From Microbacterium algeriense (GTDB lineage Bacteria > Actinomycetota > Actinomycetes > Actinomycetales > Microbacteriaceae): a stretch of 64,000 nt of DNA. Shown here piece by piece: positions 53,179-64,000 of the stretch. The notes under the pieces are model-generated. The model ran no database searches, had not been told where the DNA came from, and saw nothing but the letters and a program-made list of their open reading frames with translations. Each line of letters starts with the position of its first letter. The stretch's first letter is position 1. The stretch lies in NCBI RefSeq assembly GCF_008868005.1, contig NZ_WAAO01000002.1, positions 1,219,081 through 1,283,080 on the forward strand, in the 5' to 3' direction. The position numbers and the translations under genes were made by a program.

Positions 53179-54203
53179 CACTTGCTCTGCTCGGCGGCGG
53201 CCTTGAACGCGTCGAGCTCGGCCTTGTTCTCGGCGATGAACTTCTCCTCGAGGGCGAACTGGATCCGCAGCGACCTCGTGGCGAAGGACGTCTTCTCCCG
53301 GCACTCGAGATCCACCAGCGCCAGTTCGATCTCCCGCTCCCCCAGTGCCTTCATCTCCGGGCTGTCGTTGGGGTCCTGGATGTCCGCGGCCGGGCCGTCA
53401 TCCGACTCGCCGTCGCCCGACTCGCCGTCGCCACCGGACGCCGCCTCGTAGATCTTCTCCTGCGCAGCGATGATCGACTGCCCCGCGTCCCCTTGGGCTG
53501 CGAACCCCGGTTCGCCGTGGTCGGCCATGCACGTCGCCCACTCGGCGTTCAGGTCGGCGAGCTCGGGTCCTTCCTGCGCCTCGGTCGACAGCTTCTGCAG
53601 CTTCTCCCAGAGCGCGGTGAACTCCTCGCTCTGGGCAGGGTCGTCGCCCGAGACCTCGTGCTGAGCCCAGCCCTGACATCCCGCATCCTCCCAGCGGTAC
53701 TCGTACGTGCCGTCCTCGAGTTCCTCGTCCGTGGGAGAGACGCCGTAGAGCGTCTCGTAGTACGCGGTCTGCTCGGATGCGGAGAGGCTCGAGACGTATG
53801 CCGCATTCGGATCGACGGTCTCCTCGGCCGGTTCCTCCACGGCCGCTTCCGCACCCGGACTGCTGACGTAGCCGTAGCCGTACTTCTCGACCCACTCCCG
53901 CTTGTCCGGTTCCCACTCGTCACCGGTGGAGATGTCGAGGCTGACATCTTGCGCCGGCGCGTATTCGAATCCCTCCTCTGCCATGCACTCCGCCATGAGG
54001 GCTTCGGACTTCGCCTGCTGCTCGGCGAACTTCTTCTGCTGCTCCTCCGGCGACAGATCACCGCCCCATGCTGCGGACAGATACTCGCTCAGTGGCGAGT
54101 CCTCCGGGGTGAGCTCGCCACCGGATGATGCTCCGGCGCACCCGGCGAGGGCAAGGATGGTGGCGGAGGCGGCGAGGGCCGCGAAAGGGACGGAGGAACG
54201 CAT
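53178..54203 (-). CDS. Lipoprotein of the export operon
   Basis: 341 residues. Signal peptide and lipobox are clear: SATILALAGCAGASSGGE with Cys22. The mature part is acidic, helical and Glu/Ala/Gln-rich (QQKKFAEQQAKSEALMAECM), with repeated ECMAEEGFEY, CMADHGEPGF and CREKTSF segments holding Cys residues that may form disulphides. AAGGAG lies 6 bp before ATG 54203. It is the first gene of the operon with the adaptor, ATPase and permease and may be their cargo or sensor. No named family is certain. Confidence 0.82.
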   Translation of the reverse strand: MRSSVPFAALAASATILALAGCAGASSGGELTPEDSPLSEYLSAAWGGDLSPEEQQKKFAEQQAKSEALMAECMAEEGFEYAPAQDVSLDISTGDEWEPDKREWVEKYGYGYVSSPGAEAAVEEPAEETVDPNAAYVSSLSASEQTAYYETLYGVSPTDEELEDGTYEYRWEDAGCQGWAQHEVSGDDPAQSEEFTALWEKLQKLSTEAQEGPELADLNAEWATCMADHGEPGFAAQGDAGQSIIAAQEKIYEAASGGDGESGDGESDDGPAADIQDPNDSPEMKALGEREIELALVDLECREKTSFATRSLRIQFALEEKFIAENKAELDAFKAAAEQSK

Positions 54204-54301
54204 GGAGGACTCCTTGATGGCTGACGATGACCCGCGCGCATCCAGAGTAAAATGTCACATGCCACTTCCGCCATCCTCCGAGCGGATGATGTTCCGGTGA
54301 A

Positions 54302-55204
54302 CTACCGTGCGCGGGGGTGCGATGTCGCGTAGATGTCGCGCAGAGCGTCGACCGAGACGTGCGTGTAGATCTGGGTCGTCGCGACCGAGGAGTGGCCCAG
54401 CAGCTCCTGCACCACACGGACGTCCGCGCCACCCTGCAGCAGGTGGGTCGCGAAGGAATGACGGAGGGTGTGCGGCGACACGGCCGCCGTGATCTGCGCG
54501 CGCTCCGCAGCCTCGCGGATCACGAGCCAGGCGCTCTGCCGGGAGAGCGGGGCCCCGCGGGCACCGAGGAACAGCCGTGCCGATGCCCGTCCCGTCGCCG
54601 CGAGTCCCGGACGGACCCGGGTGAGGTACGCGTCGACCGCCGCACGCGCATACGAGCCGACGGGCACGATCCGCTCCTTCGAGCCCTTCCCCCGCAGTCG
54701 CAGCACGTCCCCGTGCGAGAGGTCGTCGACGTCGAGGCCGATGGCCTCGGAGACGCGGGCACCGGTCGCGTAGAGCAGCTCCAGCAGCGCGCGGTCCCGG
54801 ATGCCGAGCGGCTCCTCCGCGGACGGGGCCGCGAGCAGCCGCTCGACCTGGTCGATGGTGAGCGCCTTCGGCAGCCGTCGTGGCGCCTTGGGGGGACGGA
54901 GCCGTCCGCTCGGGTCGTCGGCCTCGATCCCCTCCCGTGCGAGGAAGCGGTGCCAGCCGCGCACGGACGACTGCAGTCGCGCCAGGCTCGTCGAAGCGGG
55001 CGGGGGCTCGGCGGAGGCTCGCTCGGCGACGAAGCGGTCGATCACCGCGGGGGTCACCTCGGCGGTGTCCGCGATCCCCTCGGCGTCGAGCCACGCCCGG
55101 TAGCCCTCGAGATCGCGCCGGTACGCCGCGATGGTGTGCGCGCTCAGACCGCGCTCGACCGTGACGTGACGCAGGTACGCGTCGAGGGCACGCTCGAGCT
55201 GCAT
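54302..55204 (-). CDS. xerD: Tyrosine recombinase XerD
   Basis: 300 residues from ATG 55204, 2 bp after the NUDIX stop. The N-terminal SAM-like domain ([20 protein letters not shown]) and catalytic domain are typical: [20 protein letters not shown] (Arg), [20 protein letters not shown] (His-x-x-Arg), [15 protein letters not shown] (His, Tyr). With XerC it resolves chromosome dimers at dif. In relatives it is followed directly by parA; here the export operon intervenes. Confidence 0.95.
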   Translation of the reverse strand: MQLERALDAYLRHVTVERGLSAHTIAAYRRDLEGYRAWLDAEGIADTAEVTPAVIDRFVAERASAEPPPASTSLARLQSSVRGWHRFLAREGIEADDPSGRLRPPKAPRRLPKALTIDQVERLLAAPSAEEPLGIRDRALLELLYATGARVSEAIGLDVDDLSHGDVLRLRGKGSKERIVPVGSYARAAVDAYLTRVRPGLAATGRASARLFLGARGAPLSRQSAWLVIREAAERAQITAAVSPHTLRHSFATHLLQGGADVRVVQELLGHSSVATTQIYTHVSVDALRDIYATSHPRAR

Positions 55205-55206
55205 CG

Positions 55207-55780
55207 TCAGCTCCGGTCGCGGAGCCTCTGCGCCGTCGCCAGGACGCCGATGGAGAGCACGCCGTTCTGCATACGACCGTCGAGCACCGCCGCGACCGCA
55301 TCCGCCAACGGCACCCACTCCACGCGGATGTCGGCTTCCTCGTCCTCGCGGTGATGCGCGGCGGTGGCCGGTTCCACGCCCGTGGCGAGGAAGATCCGGA
55401 TCAGCTCGTCGTTCCCGCCCGGGGTGGTCCAGGAAGCGACCAGCGGCTCCCAGTGCGCGGCGACCAGGTCGGCCTCCTCCGCGAGCTCCCGCTGTGCGGC
55501 GACCAGGGGCTCTTCGCCCTCGATGTCGAGCAGGCCGGCGGGCAGCTCCCAATCGCGGTGGCGGATGGGGTGCCGGTACTGCTGGATGAGCAGCACCCGC
55601 TCCTGGTCGTCGAGGGCGACGATCGCGACCGCTCCGGTGTGCGCGACGTATTCGCGGACGATCTCGCCGTCGCCGTAGCGCACCCGGTCGGAGCGCACGT
55701 CCCAGACGTACCCCTTGTAGACGAGGTCGCTCTGCAGGACCTCCGGCTCGAACGGCTCGTCCCGGAGATCCTCGACCGAC

Positions 55781-55788
<8 letters not shown>
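55207..55788 (-). CDS. NUDIX hydrolase, ADP-ribose pyrophosphatase type
   Basis: 193 residues. The NUDIX box is [20 protein letters not shown] then [30 protein letters not shown] is the preceding strand pair characteristic of ADP-ribose pyrophosphatases. It lies between pyrG and xerD, an order kept in many actinobacteria. The gene overlaps pyrG by 8 bp. Confidence 0.92.
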
Positions 55789-57478
<1,690 letters not shown>

Positions 57479-57492
57479 GGGCTTCGATCCTA

Positions 57493-59184
57493 TCAGGCGG
57501 AGGGGACACGGAGGCTGAGAAGTTCACGCGCATGGGTCAGCGCGGCATCCGAATCGGCGAGTCCGGACAGCAGGCGCGCCATCTCGGCCTCCCGCTCCTC
57601 CCCCTCCAGACGGCGCACACTGGACGCGGTGACCGCGCCGTCATTGGACTTCACGACGGAGAGGTGGTTTCCGGCGAACGCGGCGACCTGGGCGAGATGG
57701 GTCACCGCGATTACTTGAGACTTCTCGGCGAGTCGGGCGAGTCGCCGCCCCACCTCGATGGCCGCCGCACCGCCGATGCCGGCGTCGACCTCGTCGAAGA
57801 CGAACGTGGGAACCGGGTCGGTCGCGGCGATCACGACCTCGATCGCCAGCATCACCCGGGACAGTTCGCCGCCGGAGGCGCCCTTCGCGACGGAGCGGGG
57901 TTCCGCACCCGGATGCGGAGCGAGCAGGATGGCCACGTCGTCGCGGCCGTGCGCGCTCTCGACGCCCTCGGAGACCGAGACCTCGAGTCGCGCATCGGGC
58001 ATGGCGAGGGCATGCAGCTCCTCGGTGACCGCCGCGCCCAGGCGTGCAGCGGCGTCCGTGCGCGCGGCCGTCAGGGCGGCGGCGTCCGCGTCCACCTCGG
58101 CCCGCGCGGCATCGCGCTCGGCGATCAGCCGCTCGATGCGGTCGCCGTCGTCGTCGAGCTCGGCGAGGCGCGTCGAACCCGTCTGCCACAGCGTGAGCGC
58201 CTCCTCCAGCGAGCCGTGCGCACGGATGAGGGTACTCAGCGCGGCGCGGCGCTCCTCGACGGCGGCCAGCTCATGCGGACCCGACTCGTCCAGGTCGGCG
58301 AGGTAGGCCGAGAGCTGACCGGCGATGTCTGCGATCCGATAGCCGATGTCGGCGAGGCTCTCGCCGATCTCGGTGAGCTTCGCGTCGGACGCCCGCTCCA
58401 GCACGCGCCGCGCCTCCGCGATGAGGGCGGAGGCGTCGGGATCGCCCTCCTCGTTCGAGAGCGCACCGTGGGCGAGGGAGGCCGCGAGGCGCAGCTCCTC
58501 CGCGTTCGCGAGGCGCTCGGCTCGCGCCGTCAGCTCCTCGTCTTCACCCGGTTCCGGCGCGGTCGCCTCGATCAGTGCCAGGTCCTCCCGCAGTCGGGCG
58601 GCCTCCTCGGCGCGACGGTCGCGGTTTTCGGTGATCTCGGCGATCTCCGCGTCGAGAGCACGCCACCGCGCGAAGGATCCGGCGTACTTCCGCAGGGCCG
58701 CGGCGATCGGCTCGCCGCCGAACCGGTCGAGCGCATCGCGTTGCGCGGCGGCCGAGCGCAGCCGCAGCTGCTCGGACTGGCCGTGGACCACGACGAGTTC
58801 TTCCGCGAGGGCGGACAGCACACCCGCAGGCGCCGCACGTCCGCCGACGCTCGCACGACTGCGCCCTTCCGCGCTCAGCGTGCGCGACACGTAGAGTTCG
58901 GCGCTGCCGGCACCGGCGGGCTCCAGCTCGCCACCCGCGTCCGCGACGATCTCCGCGACATCGCCGCTCTCGGGGACGATCCACACCCCGGCGACCGAGG
59001 CCTGAGCGGCGCCCGCGCGCACGGCGCCGGAGTCCGCACGCTGACCGAGCAGCAGCCCGAGCCCGGTGACGACCATGGTCTTGCCCGCGCCCGTCTCACC
59101 GGTGATCGCGGTGAACCCGGGGCCGAGGGGCAGGACGGCGTCGGCGATGACGCCGAGGCCCTGCATCCGCATCTCCTCGATCAT
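57493..59184 (-). CDS. recN: DNA repair ATPase RecN
   Basis: 563 residues from ATG 59184. The ATPase head has [20 protein letters not shown]; a long helical coiled-coil middle is rich in Ala, Arg and Glu (about 155-340); the C-terminal half carries [19 protein letters not shown] and [20 protein letters not shown]. RecN is an SMC-like protein that gathers broken DNA ends. Start overlaps nadK by 4 bp. No separate LexA box is seen before it, so any SOS control would be internal. Confidence 0.96.
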   Translation of the reverse strand: MIEEMRMQGLGVIADAVLPLGPGFTAITGETGAGKTMVVTGLGLLLGQRADSGAVRAGAAQASVAGVWIVPESGDVAEIVADAGGELEPAGAGSAELYVSRTLSAEGRSRASVGGRAAPAGVLSALAEELVVVHGQSEQLRLRSAAAQRDALDRFGGEPIAAALRKYAGSFARWRALDAEIAEITENRDRRAEEAARLREDLALIEATAPEPGEDEELTARAERLANAEELRLAASLAHGALSNEEGDPDASALIAEARRVLERASDAKLTEIGESLADIGYRIADIAGQLSAYLADLDESGPHELAAVEERRAALSTLIRAHGSLEEALTLWQTGSTRLAELDDDGDRIERLIAERDAARAEVDADAAALTAARTDAAARLGAAVTEELHALAMPDARLEVSVSEGVESAHGRDDVAILLAPHPGAEPRSVAKGASGGELSRVMLAIEVVIAATDPVPTFVFDEVDAGIGGAAAIEVGRRLARLAEKSQVIAVTHLAQVAAFAGNHLSVVKSNDGAVTASSVRRLEGEEREAEMARLLSGLADSDAALTHARELLSLRVPSA

Positions 59185-60101
59185 GACGACTTCCCCGGTT
59201 CCTGCCCGCGCCAGCCCTCGACCGGGAGCTGGAACTTGCGCACGAGGCGGTTCGTGAAGGCGGTCGGGTGCAGCCGCGCGAGGCGCACCGGTCGCGAGGA
59301 GCGGCGCACCACGACCCGCGCACCGGGCGGCAGGTCGTGCGAGCGGCGACCGTCGCACCAGAGGATGCCGGAGCCGTCGGTGCGCTCGAGCATCTCGATC
59401 GCGACCGCGGCGTCGGGGCTGACGACGAGCGGCTTGGCGAACAGGGCGTGCGCCGACAGCGGCACCACCGCGATCGCTTCCACGCTCGGCCAGATCACCG
59501 GTCCCCCGGCGGAGAAGTTGTAGGCCGTGGAGCCGGTCGGCGTCGAGATGACCATCCCGTCGCAGCCGAAGCTGGACAGCGGGCGGCCGTCGATCTCGAG
59601 GACGACCTCGATCATGCGTTCGCGGCTCGCCTTCTCGACCGTCGCCTCGTTCAGCGCCCAGGTCTCGAAGACGACCGCGCCGGCGGCGTCCTTCACGCGC
59701 ACGGAGAGCGCGAGTCGCTCCTCGACCTCGTAGTCCCGGGCGATCACGCGGCGGACGGCGTCATCCATGTCGTCGCGATCGATCTCCGCGAGGAATCCGA
59801 CGTGCCCCATGTTGATGCCGAGCACGGGTGCCCCGCCGTCGCGGACCAGCTCGGCGGCGCGCAGGATGGTGCCGTCCCCGCCCAGCACGATCGCCAGTTC
59901 CAGGTCGGCGGGATCGGCGGAGACGTCGAGCACGTCGGCGTCGGCGAAGAACGGGTCGACGGCCACGAGTGCCTGATGGTCCTCCGCGGCCAGGACGGGC
60001 CGTGCACCGGCACCGCGCAGGGCGTCGATCACCCGTCGGGCGGCCTCCACCGTGTCCACGCGCCCGGCGTGGGCGACGACCAGGATGCTGCGCTCGTTCA
60101 T
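59181..60101 (-). CDS. nadK: NAD kinase
   Basis: 306 residues from ATG 60101. The GGDGT motif appears in LAIVLGGDGTILRAAELVRD and the second signature in FGCDGMVISTPTGSTAYNFS. It phosphorylates NAD to NADP. An order tlyA-nadK-recN is a hallmark of actinobacteria. It overlaps both neighbours by 4 bp. Confidence 0.97.
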   Translation of the reverse strand: MNERSILVVAHAGRVDTVEAARRVIDALRGAGARPVLAAEDHQALVAVDPFFADADVLDVSADPADLELAIVLGGDGTILRAAELVRDGGAPVLGINMGHVGFLAEIDRDDMDDAVRRVIARDYEVEERLALSVRVKDAAGAVVFETWALNEATVEKASRERMIEVVLEIDGRPLSSFGCDGMVISTPTGSTAYNFSAGGPVIWPSVEAIAVVPLSAHALFAKPLVVSPDAAVAIEMLERTDGSGILWCDGRRSHDLPPGARVVVRRSSRPVRLARLHPTAFTNRLVRKFQLPVEGWRGQEPGKSS

Positions 60102-60895
60102 CGTCCTCCTGCCAGTCGATTGATGCTGTCCAGCCATTCTGTCGGATTGCTCCCGCGCCCAGGCGCGAGGTGCACCAGATACTCCGCGTTGCCGTGCGTG
60201 CCGAGGATCGGGGAGGGAAGGATCCCCAGCATCCCGAGCCCGGCGTCCCACGCGCTCCACACGCTGCGGGCGACCGCGTCGGCGCGTGTGGCGGGGTCGG
60301 TGACGAGACCGCCGCGCACGGCCGTTCGGCCGACCTCGAACTGCGGCTTCACGAGCAGGATCACATCGGATTCCGGCGCGCGCACACCCGCGACGGCCGG
60401 CAGCACGAGCTCGAGGGAGATGAAGGAGAGATCGCCGACGACGACATCGGGCGCTGCGGCCTCGCCCGTGGCCGCGGCGAGGTTCTCGGGGGTCATGTGG
60501 CGGACGTTGTAGCCCTCGACCGCGATGACTCCGGGATCCGCGGCGATCGCGGGAGCGAGCTGGCCGTGGCCGACGTCGACGGCGAGGACCTTCCGCGCGC
60601 CGCGCTCGCGCAGAACCTGCGTGAAACCGCCCGTCGACGCGCCCATGTCCAGGGCGAGCCTGCCCTCGACCGAGACGCCGAACCCGTCGAGACCCGCGAT
60701 GAGCTTGTGTGCAGCGCGACCGACGTAGTGGTCGGCGCCCGCGATGGTGATGTCGGCAGCATCGTCCACGGACGTCGATGCCTTGACCACGGGGCGACCG
60801 TCGACGCTCACGAGCCCTTCAGCGATCAGGGTGGCCGCATGCGTGCGCGAACGGGCGAGTCCTCGGGCGGCGAGGGCAGCGTCGAGTCGCGTCAT
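60098..60895 (-). CDS. tlyA: TlyA family rRNA 2'-O-methyltransferase
   Basis: 265 residues from ATG 60895. An S4 domain at the N-terminus (RLDAALAARGLARSRTHAAT) and an FtsJ-like methyltransferase with LDMGASTGGFTQVLRERGAR and VVGDLSFISLELVLPAVAG. TlyA methylates 16S and 23S rRNA and its loss gives capreomycin resistance in mycobacteria. It overlaps nadK and the small upstream gene by 4 bp each. Confidence 0.95.
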   Translation of the reverse strand: MTRLDAALAARGLARSRTHAATLIAEGLVSVDGRPVVKASTSVDDAADITIAGADHYVGRAAHKLIAGLDGFGVSVEGRLALDMGASTGGFTQVLRERGARKVLAVDVGHGQLAPAIAADPGVIAVEGYNVRHMTPENLAAATGEAAAPDVVVGDLSFISLELVLPAVAGVRAPESDVILLVKPQFEVGRTAVRGGLVTDPATRADAVARSVWSAWDAGLGMLGILPSPILGTHGNAEYLVHLAPGRGSNPTEWLDSINRLAGGR

Positions 60896-61068
60896 CGGGA
60901 TCCCGGAGTCTCCCGCTGGTCGAGCTTCGCACCGCTCTCGAGGCGGCGGGAGAGCTCGTCGTGCAAGGCGGAATACGCCTCGGCGCGTGCCGTCAGAGGC
61001 TGCCCCTCGATCAGACGCAGACGACTCCACAAGCCGTCGGTCGGCGCACTGGTCGTCTCTTCGCTCAC
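60892..61068 (-). CDS. Small conserved protein between HAD gene and tlyA
   Basis: 58 codons from GTG 61068, overlapping the tlyA start by 4 bp. The product (GLWSRLRLIEGQPLTARAEA then YSALHDELSRRLES) has one amphipathic helix and charged ends. Small genes in this exact place are common in actinobacteria and are easily missed. Function unknown; it may aid translation of tlyA by coupling. Confidence 0.7.
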   Translation of the reverse strand: MSEETTSAPTDGLWSRLRLIEGQPLTARAEAYSALHDELSRRLESGAKLDQRETPGSR

Positions 61069-61115
61069 GTCTCTACTGTACGCGGACCCTCCGACGGGAG
61101 GCGGAGCCACGCGCC

Positions 61116-62153
61116 TCAGGGACGGTGGAAGGGATCGTCGTAGAGGCGCTCGGGGACGCGCAGCACGAACACCGGAGTGCCGGAGGCCCAGATGGCCGCG
61201 GCACCCGCGCGCAGCAGGTCGATCTGCGCACCCGAGTCGGACACGATCTCCACGTCCGCGCCCGAGACCCGCACCGCGGCGCCGTTGACGTGGAAGACGC
61301 CGTCCTGCTCCACGACCTCGGGGTAGGGCGCGTGCAGCTCGCGGAGATCCCCGAGGACGAACGTCGGACGCGACCCCTCGGGCGCCGCGAGGACATGCTT
61401 GGGGCGATCGATGCCGGTGAGCACGAGCACGGAGTCGATGCCGACCCGGTTCGCACCCATGATGTCGGTGTCGAGACGGTCGCCGATGAAGAGCGCCTTC
61501 CGAGCGCCGAAGCGGGCCAGCGCCTCTTCGAAGATCGGCTTCTCCGGTTTTCCTGCGACGGTCGCCAACCGGCCGACCGCGGTGTGCACGGCCGACACGA
61601 GAGTGCCGTTGCCCGGGGCGACGCCGCGCTCCCGCGGAATCGTCCAATCGGTGTTCGTGGCGATCCAGGGGATGCCACCCTCGTCCTCGGGTACCTTGAG
61701 CGCGAAGGCCGCTTCGGCCAGATCCGTCCAGGCCACCTCGGGAGCGAACCCCTGCACGACTGCGCTCGGTGCGTCGTCAGCACTGCGGGTCACCGTGTAC
61801 CCGGCCTTCTGCACCTCGTCGACGAGCCCGTCGCCGCCGATCACGAGGATCGTCGCGGGGGCCGGGATGATCTCCGCCATCAGCCGCATGGCCGCCTGCG
61901 GGCTGGTGACCACATCAGAGGGCTCGACGCGCAGGCCGAGGCTGCTCAGGTGCTCGGCGACCGAGGCATCGGTGCGCGAGGCGTTGTTCGTGATGTAGCC
62001 GAGCCGCACGGACTCCGCCGCCAGATTGAGGCTGTCCACGGCGAACGGCAGGGCGCCCGGACCGGCATAGACCACGCCGTCGAGGTCGGCGAGGACGGTG
62101 TCCACCCCGTCCAGGGGCGTGCGCAGCGGACGCTTCCGCGAGAACAGTGCCAC
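61116..62153 (-). CDS. HAD-IIA family sugar/nucleotide phosphatase
   Basis: 345 residues. Motif I is VDTVLADLDGVVYAGPGALP (DxDG), motif II includes GYITNNASRTDASVAEHL, and the late motif FIGDRLDTDIMGANRVGIDS (GDRxDTD) is typical of NagD/PGP-like HAD-IIA enzymes. A further C-terminal extension of about 85 residues (HAPYPEVVEQDGVFHVNGAA onward) is unusual. ATG overlaps the stop of the repeat-protein gene by one base. Confidence 0.92.
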   Translation of the reverse strand: MALFSRKRPLRTPLDGVDTVLADLDGVVYAGPGALPFAVDSLNLAAESVRLGYITNNASRTDASVAEHLSSLGLRVEPSDVVTSPQAAMRLMAEIIPAPATILVIGGDGLVDEVQKAGYTVTRSADDAPSAVVQGFAPEVAWTDLAEAAFALKVPEDEGGIPWIATNTDWTIPRERGVAPGNGTLVSAVHTAVGRLATVAGKPEKPIFEEALARFGARKALFIGDRLDTDIMGANRVGIDSVLVLTGIDRPKHVLAAPEGSRPTFVLGDLRELHAPYPEVVEQDGVFHVNGAAVRVSGADVEIVSDSGAQIDLLRAGAAAIWASGTPVFVLRVPERLYDDPFHRP

Positions 62154-63829
62154 TACGCCTCCGGCTCCGACTCGTCGGACTCGTCCTCACCGAGGAGCTC
62201 GCGCACCTCATCCTCGACAGTCGGCTCCGTCACGGTGGACTCGGGTTCAGCCTCGACCGCGGGCGCGGACTCGTCCGCGGGTTCGGTCCCGTCCGCGGGT
62301 TCGGTCCCGTCCGCGAAGTCGTCCTCGCCCTCGATGAGGCTGTCCTCGATGAAGATCTCCTCGTCGCCGGCCTCATCGACGCCCAGAGCCTGGGCCGCGA
62401 CCTCGGCACGGTGCGACCAGAACTCCGCCTCGTCGTCGCGTCCGAGATCCTCGAGCACGGCCGCACGCGCTGCGAACAGGGCGGGGCTCCACTCGAACGC
62501 GCGATCGGGATCGAGCTCCGGGATCTCGAGTTCACCGAGCGCGAGCTCGAGATCACCCTGGTCCAGTCGCGCGCCGGACATGGCGATCGCGAGGGCGACG
62601 CGGACCGGCGTCTCGAGCGCGGAGCGATCCACGGCACGGCCCGTCTCGAGCGCACGATCGGGACGACCGATCCCGCGCTCGCTGTCGACCATCAGCGCGA
62701 TCTGGTCGTCCTTGCCCGAGATGCGACGGTAGGTGCGGAGCTCTCGGAGCGCGAGAGCGAAGTCGCCCGTCGCGTAGGCCGTGATCCCGAGAGTCTCGCG
62801 GACGATGGCGATGCGGCCGGCCCGTCGAGAAGCCGCCAGCGCATGCTCGTGCGCGAGTGCTGGATCCTCATCGATGAGCCGCGACGCCATGGCCAGGTGA
62901 CGCGCCACGTGCTCCGCGTTCTCCTTGCTCAGCGTCTTGAGCTCGTTGCGGGCGGCGCCGTTGAGGTCGCGCGCCGTGACGTCATCGGGGATGTGCGGCT
63001 CATCGAACCGGGGACGCTCGTTGGCCGCCTGCGCCGGACGCTCACGACCCGCTCCCCCGCGCTGCGGGAACGAACGGCCCCGATCGCCGGCTTCGCGACG
63101 CGGGGCATTACCATCGCGGTTGTACCCGCCCTCACGGCGAGGAGCACCACCGTCACGGCTGTACCCACCCTCGCGACGAGGAGCGCCACCATCACGGCGA
63201 GGGGCACCACCATCACGGCGAGGAGCACCACCATCACGGCGAGGAGCGCCGCCATCACGGCGAGGAGCACCACCATCACGGCTGAACCCACCCTCACGAC
63301 GAGGAGCGCCACCGTCACGGCTGTACCCACCCTCACGACGCGGGCCGCCACCGTCACGGTTGTACCCACCCTCGCGACGCGGCGCACCACCATCACGGCT
63401 GTACCCGCCCTCGCGACGCGGGCCGCCACCGTCACGGTTGTACCCACCCTCGCGACGCGGGCCGCCACCGTCACGGTTGTACCCACCCTCACGACGCGGG
63501 CCGCCACCATCACGGTTGTACCCGCCGCCTTCGCGACGCGGGCCGCCGCCATCACGGCGAGGAGCGCCACCGTCGCGGTTGTAACCGCCCTCGCGGCGCG
63601 GAGCACCACCGTCGCGGTTGTACCCACCTTCGCGACGCGGGGCGCCACCGTCACGGCTGTAACCACCCTCGCGACGCGGCGCGCCACCATCACGGCTGTA
63701 GCCGCCGGCGCCGTCACGGCGCGGGCGGTCGTTGTCGCGGCTGCGATCGGAGCGTGCTCCGGAAGGGCGTTCTCCGCGCGATCCCTTGTCGTCGTTGCGA
63801 CGCGGACGGCGCTGTTCCTCTTCCGGCAT
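62153..63829 (-). CDS. Arg/Gly-rich repeat protein with C-terminal helical repeats
   Basis: 558 residues from ATG 63829. After a charged start (MPEEEQRRPRRNDDKGSRGE), about residues 40-240 are near-perfect repeats of GGYNRDGGAPRRE and the shorter RDGGAPR, an RGG/RG-type disordered domain known to bind RNA and promote phase separation. From about 260 a tetratricopeptide-like helical part follows (NGAARNELKTLSKENAEHVA; LAMASRLIDEDPALAHEHAL), and the tail is Glu/Asp/Ser-rich. The gene begins 74 bp from the 5S rRNA 3' end and is oriented with it. Confidence 0.85.
   Translation of the reverse strand: MPEEEQRRPRRNDDKGSRGERPSGARSDRSRDNDRPRRDGAGGYSRDGGAPRREGGYSRDGGAPRREGGYNRDGGAPRREGGYNRDGGAPRRDGGGPRREGGGYNRDGGGPRREGGYNRDGGGPRREGGYNRDGGGPRREGGYSRDGGAPRREGGYNRDGGGPRREGGYSRDGGAPRREGGFSRDGGAPRRDGGAPRRDGGAPRRDGGAPRRDGGAPRREGGYSRDGGAPRREGGYNRDGNAPRREAGDRGRSFPQRGGAGRERPAQAANERPRFDEPHIPDDVTARDLNGAARNELKTLSKENAEHVARHLAMASRLIDEDPALAHEHALAASRRAGRIAIVRETLGITAYATGDFALALRELRTYRRISGKDDQIALMVDSERGIGRPDRALETGRAVDRSALETPVRVALAIAMSGARLDQGDLELALGELEIPELDPDRAFEWSPALFAARAAVLEDLGRDDEAEFWSHRAEVAAQALGVDEAGDEEIFIEDSLIEGEDDFADGTEPADGTEPADESAPAVEAEPESTVTEPTVEDEVRELLGEDESDESEPEA
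63105..63720. repeat. In-frame tandem repeats within the RGG protein gene
   Basis: The DNA repeats with periods of 39 bp (13 codons) and 21 bp (7 codons), about 15 units in total, differing mostly at third positions. This leaves many sites for slippage and copy-number change without frameshift. Confidence 0.9.
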
Positions 63830-63859
63830 GATGCTCCCTGTTCTCTTCGTCTCAAACGC

Positions 63860-63891
63860 AAAATGGCCACCCAACGATGGGTGGCCATTTT
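63860..63891. terminator. Intrinsic terminator of the rRNA operon
   Basis: A 13-bp perfect stem (63860-63872 with 63879-63891), loop of six, with A and T ends on both sides. It lies 11 bp after the 5S rRNA 3' end on the minus strand and should end rRNA transcription; on the plus strand it could act equally well. Confidence 0.85.
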
Positions 63892-63902
63892 GTTTAAAAG
63901 GA

Positions 63903-64000
63903 GTCCGGCGGTGTCCTACTCTCCCACAGGGTCCCCCCTGCAGTACCATCGGCGCTGTGAGGCTTAGCTTCCGGGTTCGGAATGTAACCGGGCGTTTCCC
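63903..64000 (-). rRNA. rrf: 5S rRNA, 3' part
   Basis: On the minus strand CGAACCCGGAAGCTAAGCC and the 3' end GGGAGAGTAGGACACCGCCG are standard 5S rRNA. The gene enters from the right edge; about 98 of roughly 120 nt are inside the window. A 16S-23S-5S operon is expected beyond 64,000. Confidence 0.95.

Noticed and set aside
63105..63720. CRISPR-like array because of regular short repeats
   Set aside because: Repeats are contiguous, in frame with a coding gene, with 21- and 39-bp periods and no unique spacers; no cas genes are present.

Overview
The window looks like chromosome of a high-GC actinobacterium of the family Microbacteriaceae, most likely Microbacterium or a close relative. The grounds are GC-rich codon use, frequent GTG starts, 1-8 bp gene overlaps, a tRNA-Pro gene without encoded CCA, the ImuA-ImuB-DnaE2 mutasome, a DUF222/13E12 HNH gene, and the core order HAD-tlyA-nadK-recN-pyrG-NUDIX-xerD ... 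parA-scpA-scpB-rluB-tyrA-cmk-der. The genus is an inference; no 16S sequence lies in the window.

Layout. 1-7.9 kb: a type III polyketide synthase entering from the left edge, a CYTH protein, a prepilin peptidase, then the imuA-imuB-dnaE2 operon behind a probable LexA box. 7.9-13.6 kb: an unexplained 400-bp gap with strong hairpins, a DUF72 protein, an FMN reductase divergent from a HelD/HelR RNA-polymerase helicase with a rifamycin-associated element between them, and a secreted HNH nuclease. 13.6-21.8 kb: a LacI-controlled sugar-acid cluster (two dehydrogenases, transporter, ManD dehydratase, KDG kinase, ApbA-like reductase) that would convert L-gulonate or a similar acid through fructuronate and mannonate to KDPG. 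21.9-22.8 kb: two small genes.

22,996-38,415: a genomic island of about 15.4 kb in the 3' end of a tRNA-Pro(GGG) gene. It is bounded by 38-bp identical att repeats, carries int and xis beside attR, and is visibly less GC-rich than the flanks. Its cargo is anti-phage in character: a two-gene Hachiman system (HamA nuclease, HamB helicase), a large SF2 helicase with a nuclease-like C-terminus, a deleted DNA-methyltransferase remnant, a large serine recombinase, two tRNA 3'-end remnants, and a separate 3.6-kb module bounded by 105-bp direct repeats. That module encodes a protein with two RusA-like halves, an overlapping downstream reading frame and a membrane protein. It is the best candidate here for an undescribed system.

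38.5-64 kb: housekeeping DNA. It holds a GNAT enzyme, a lysoplasmalogenase-like protein, an S4 RNA-binding protein, an HNH/DUF222 gene behind a second LexA-like box, a NUDIX-NYN fusion, the der-to-parA run (translation, cell division, condensin), a MacB-type export operon with its own lipoprotein inserted between parA and xerD, then xerD, pyrG, recN, nadK, tlyA, a HAD phosphatase and a protein with a long Arg/Gly-rich repeat tail. The window ends inside a 5S rRNA gene.
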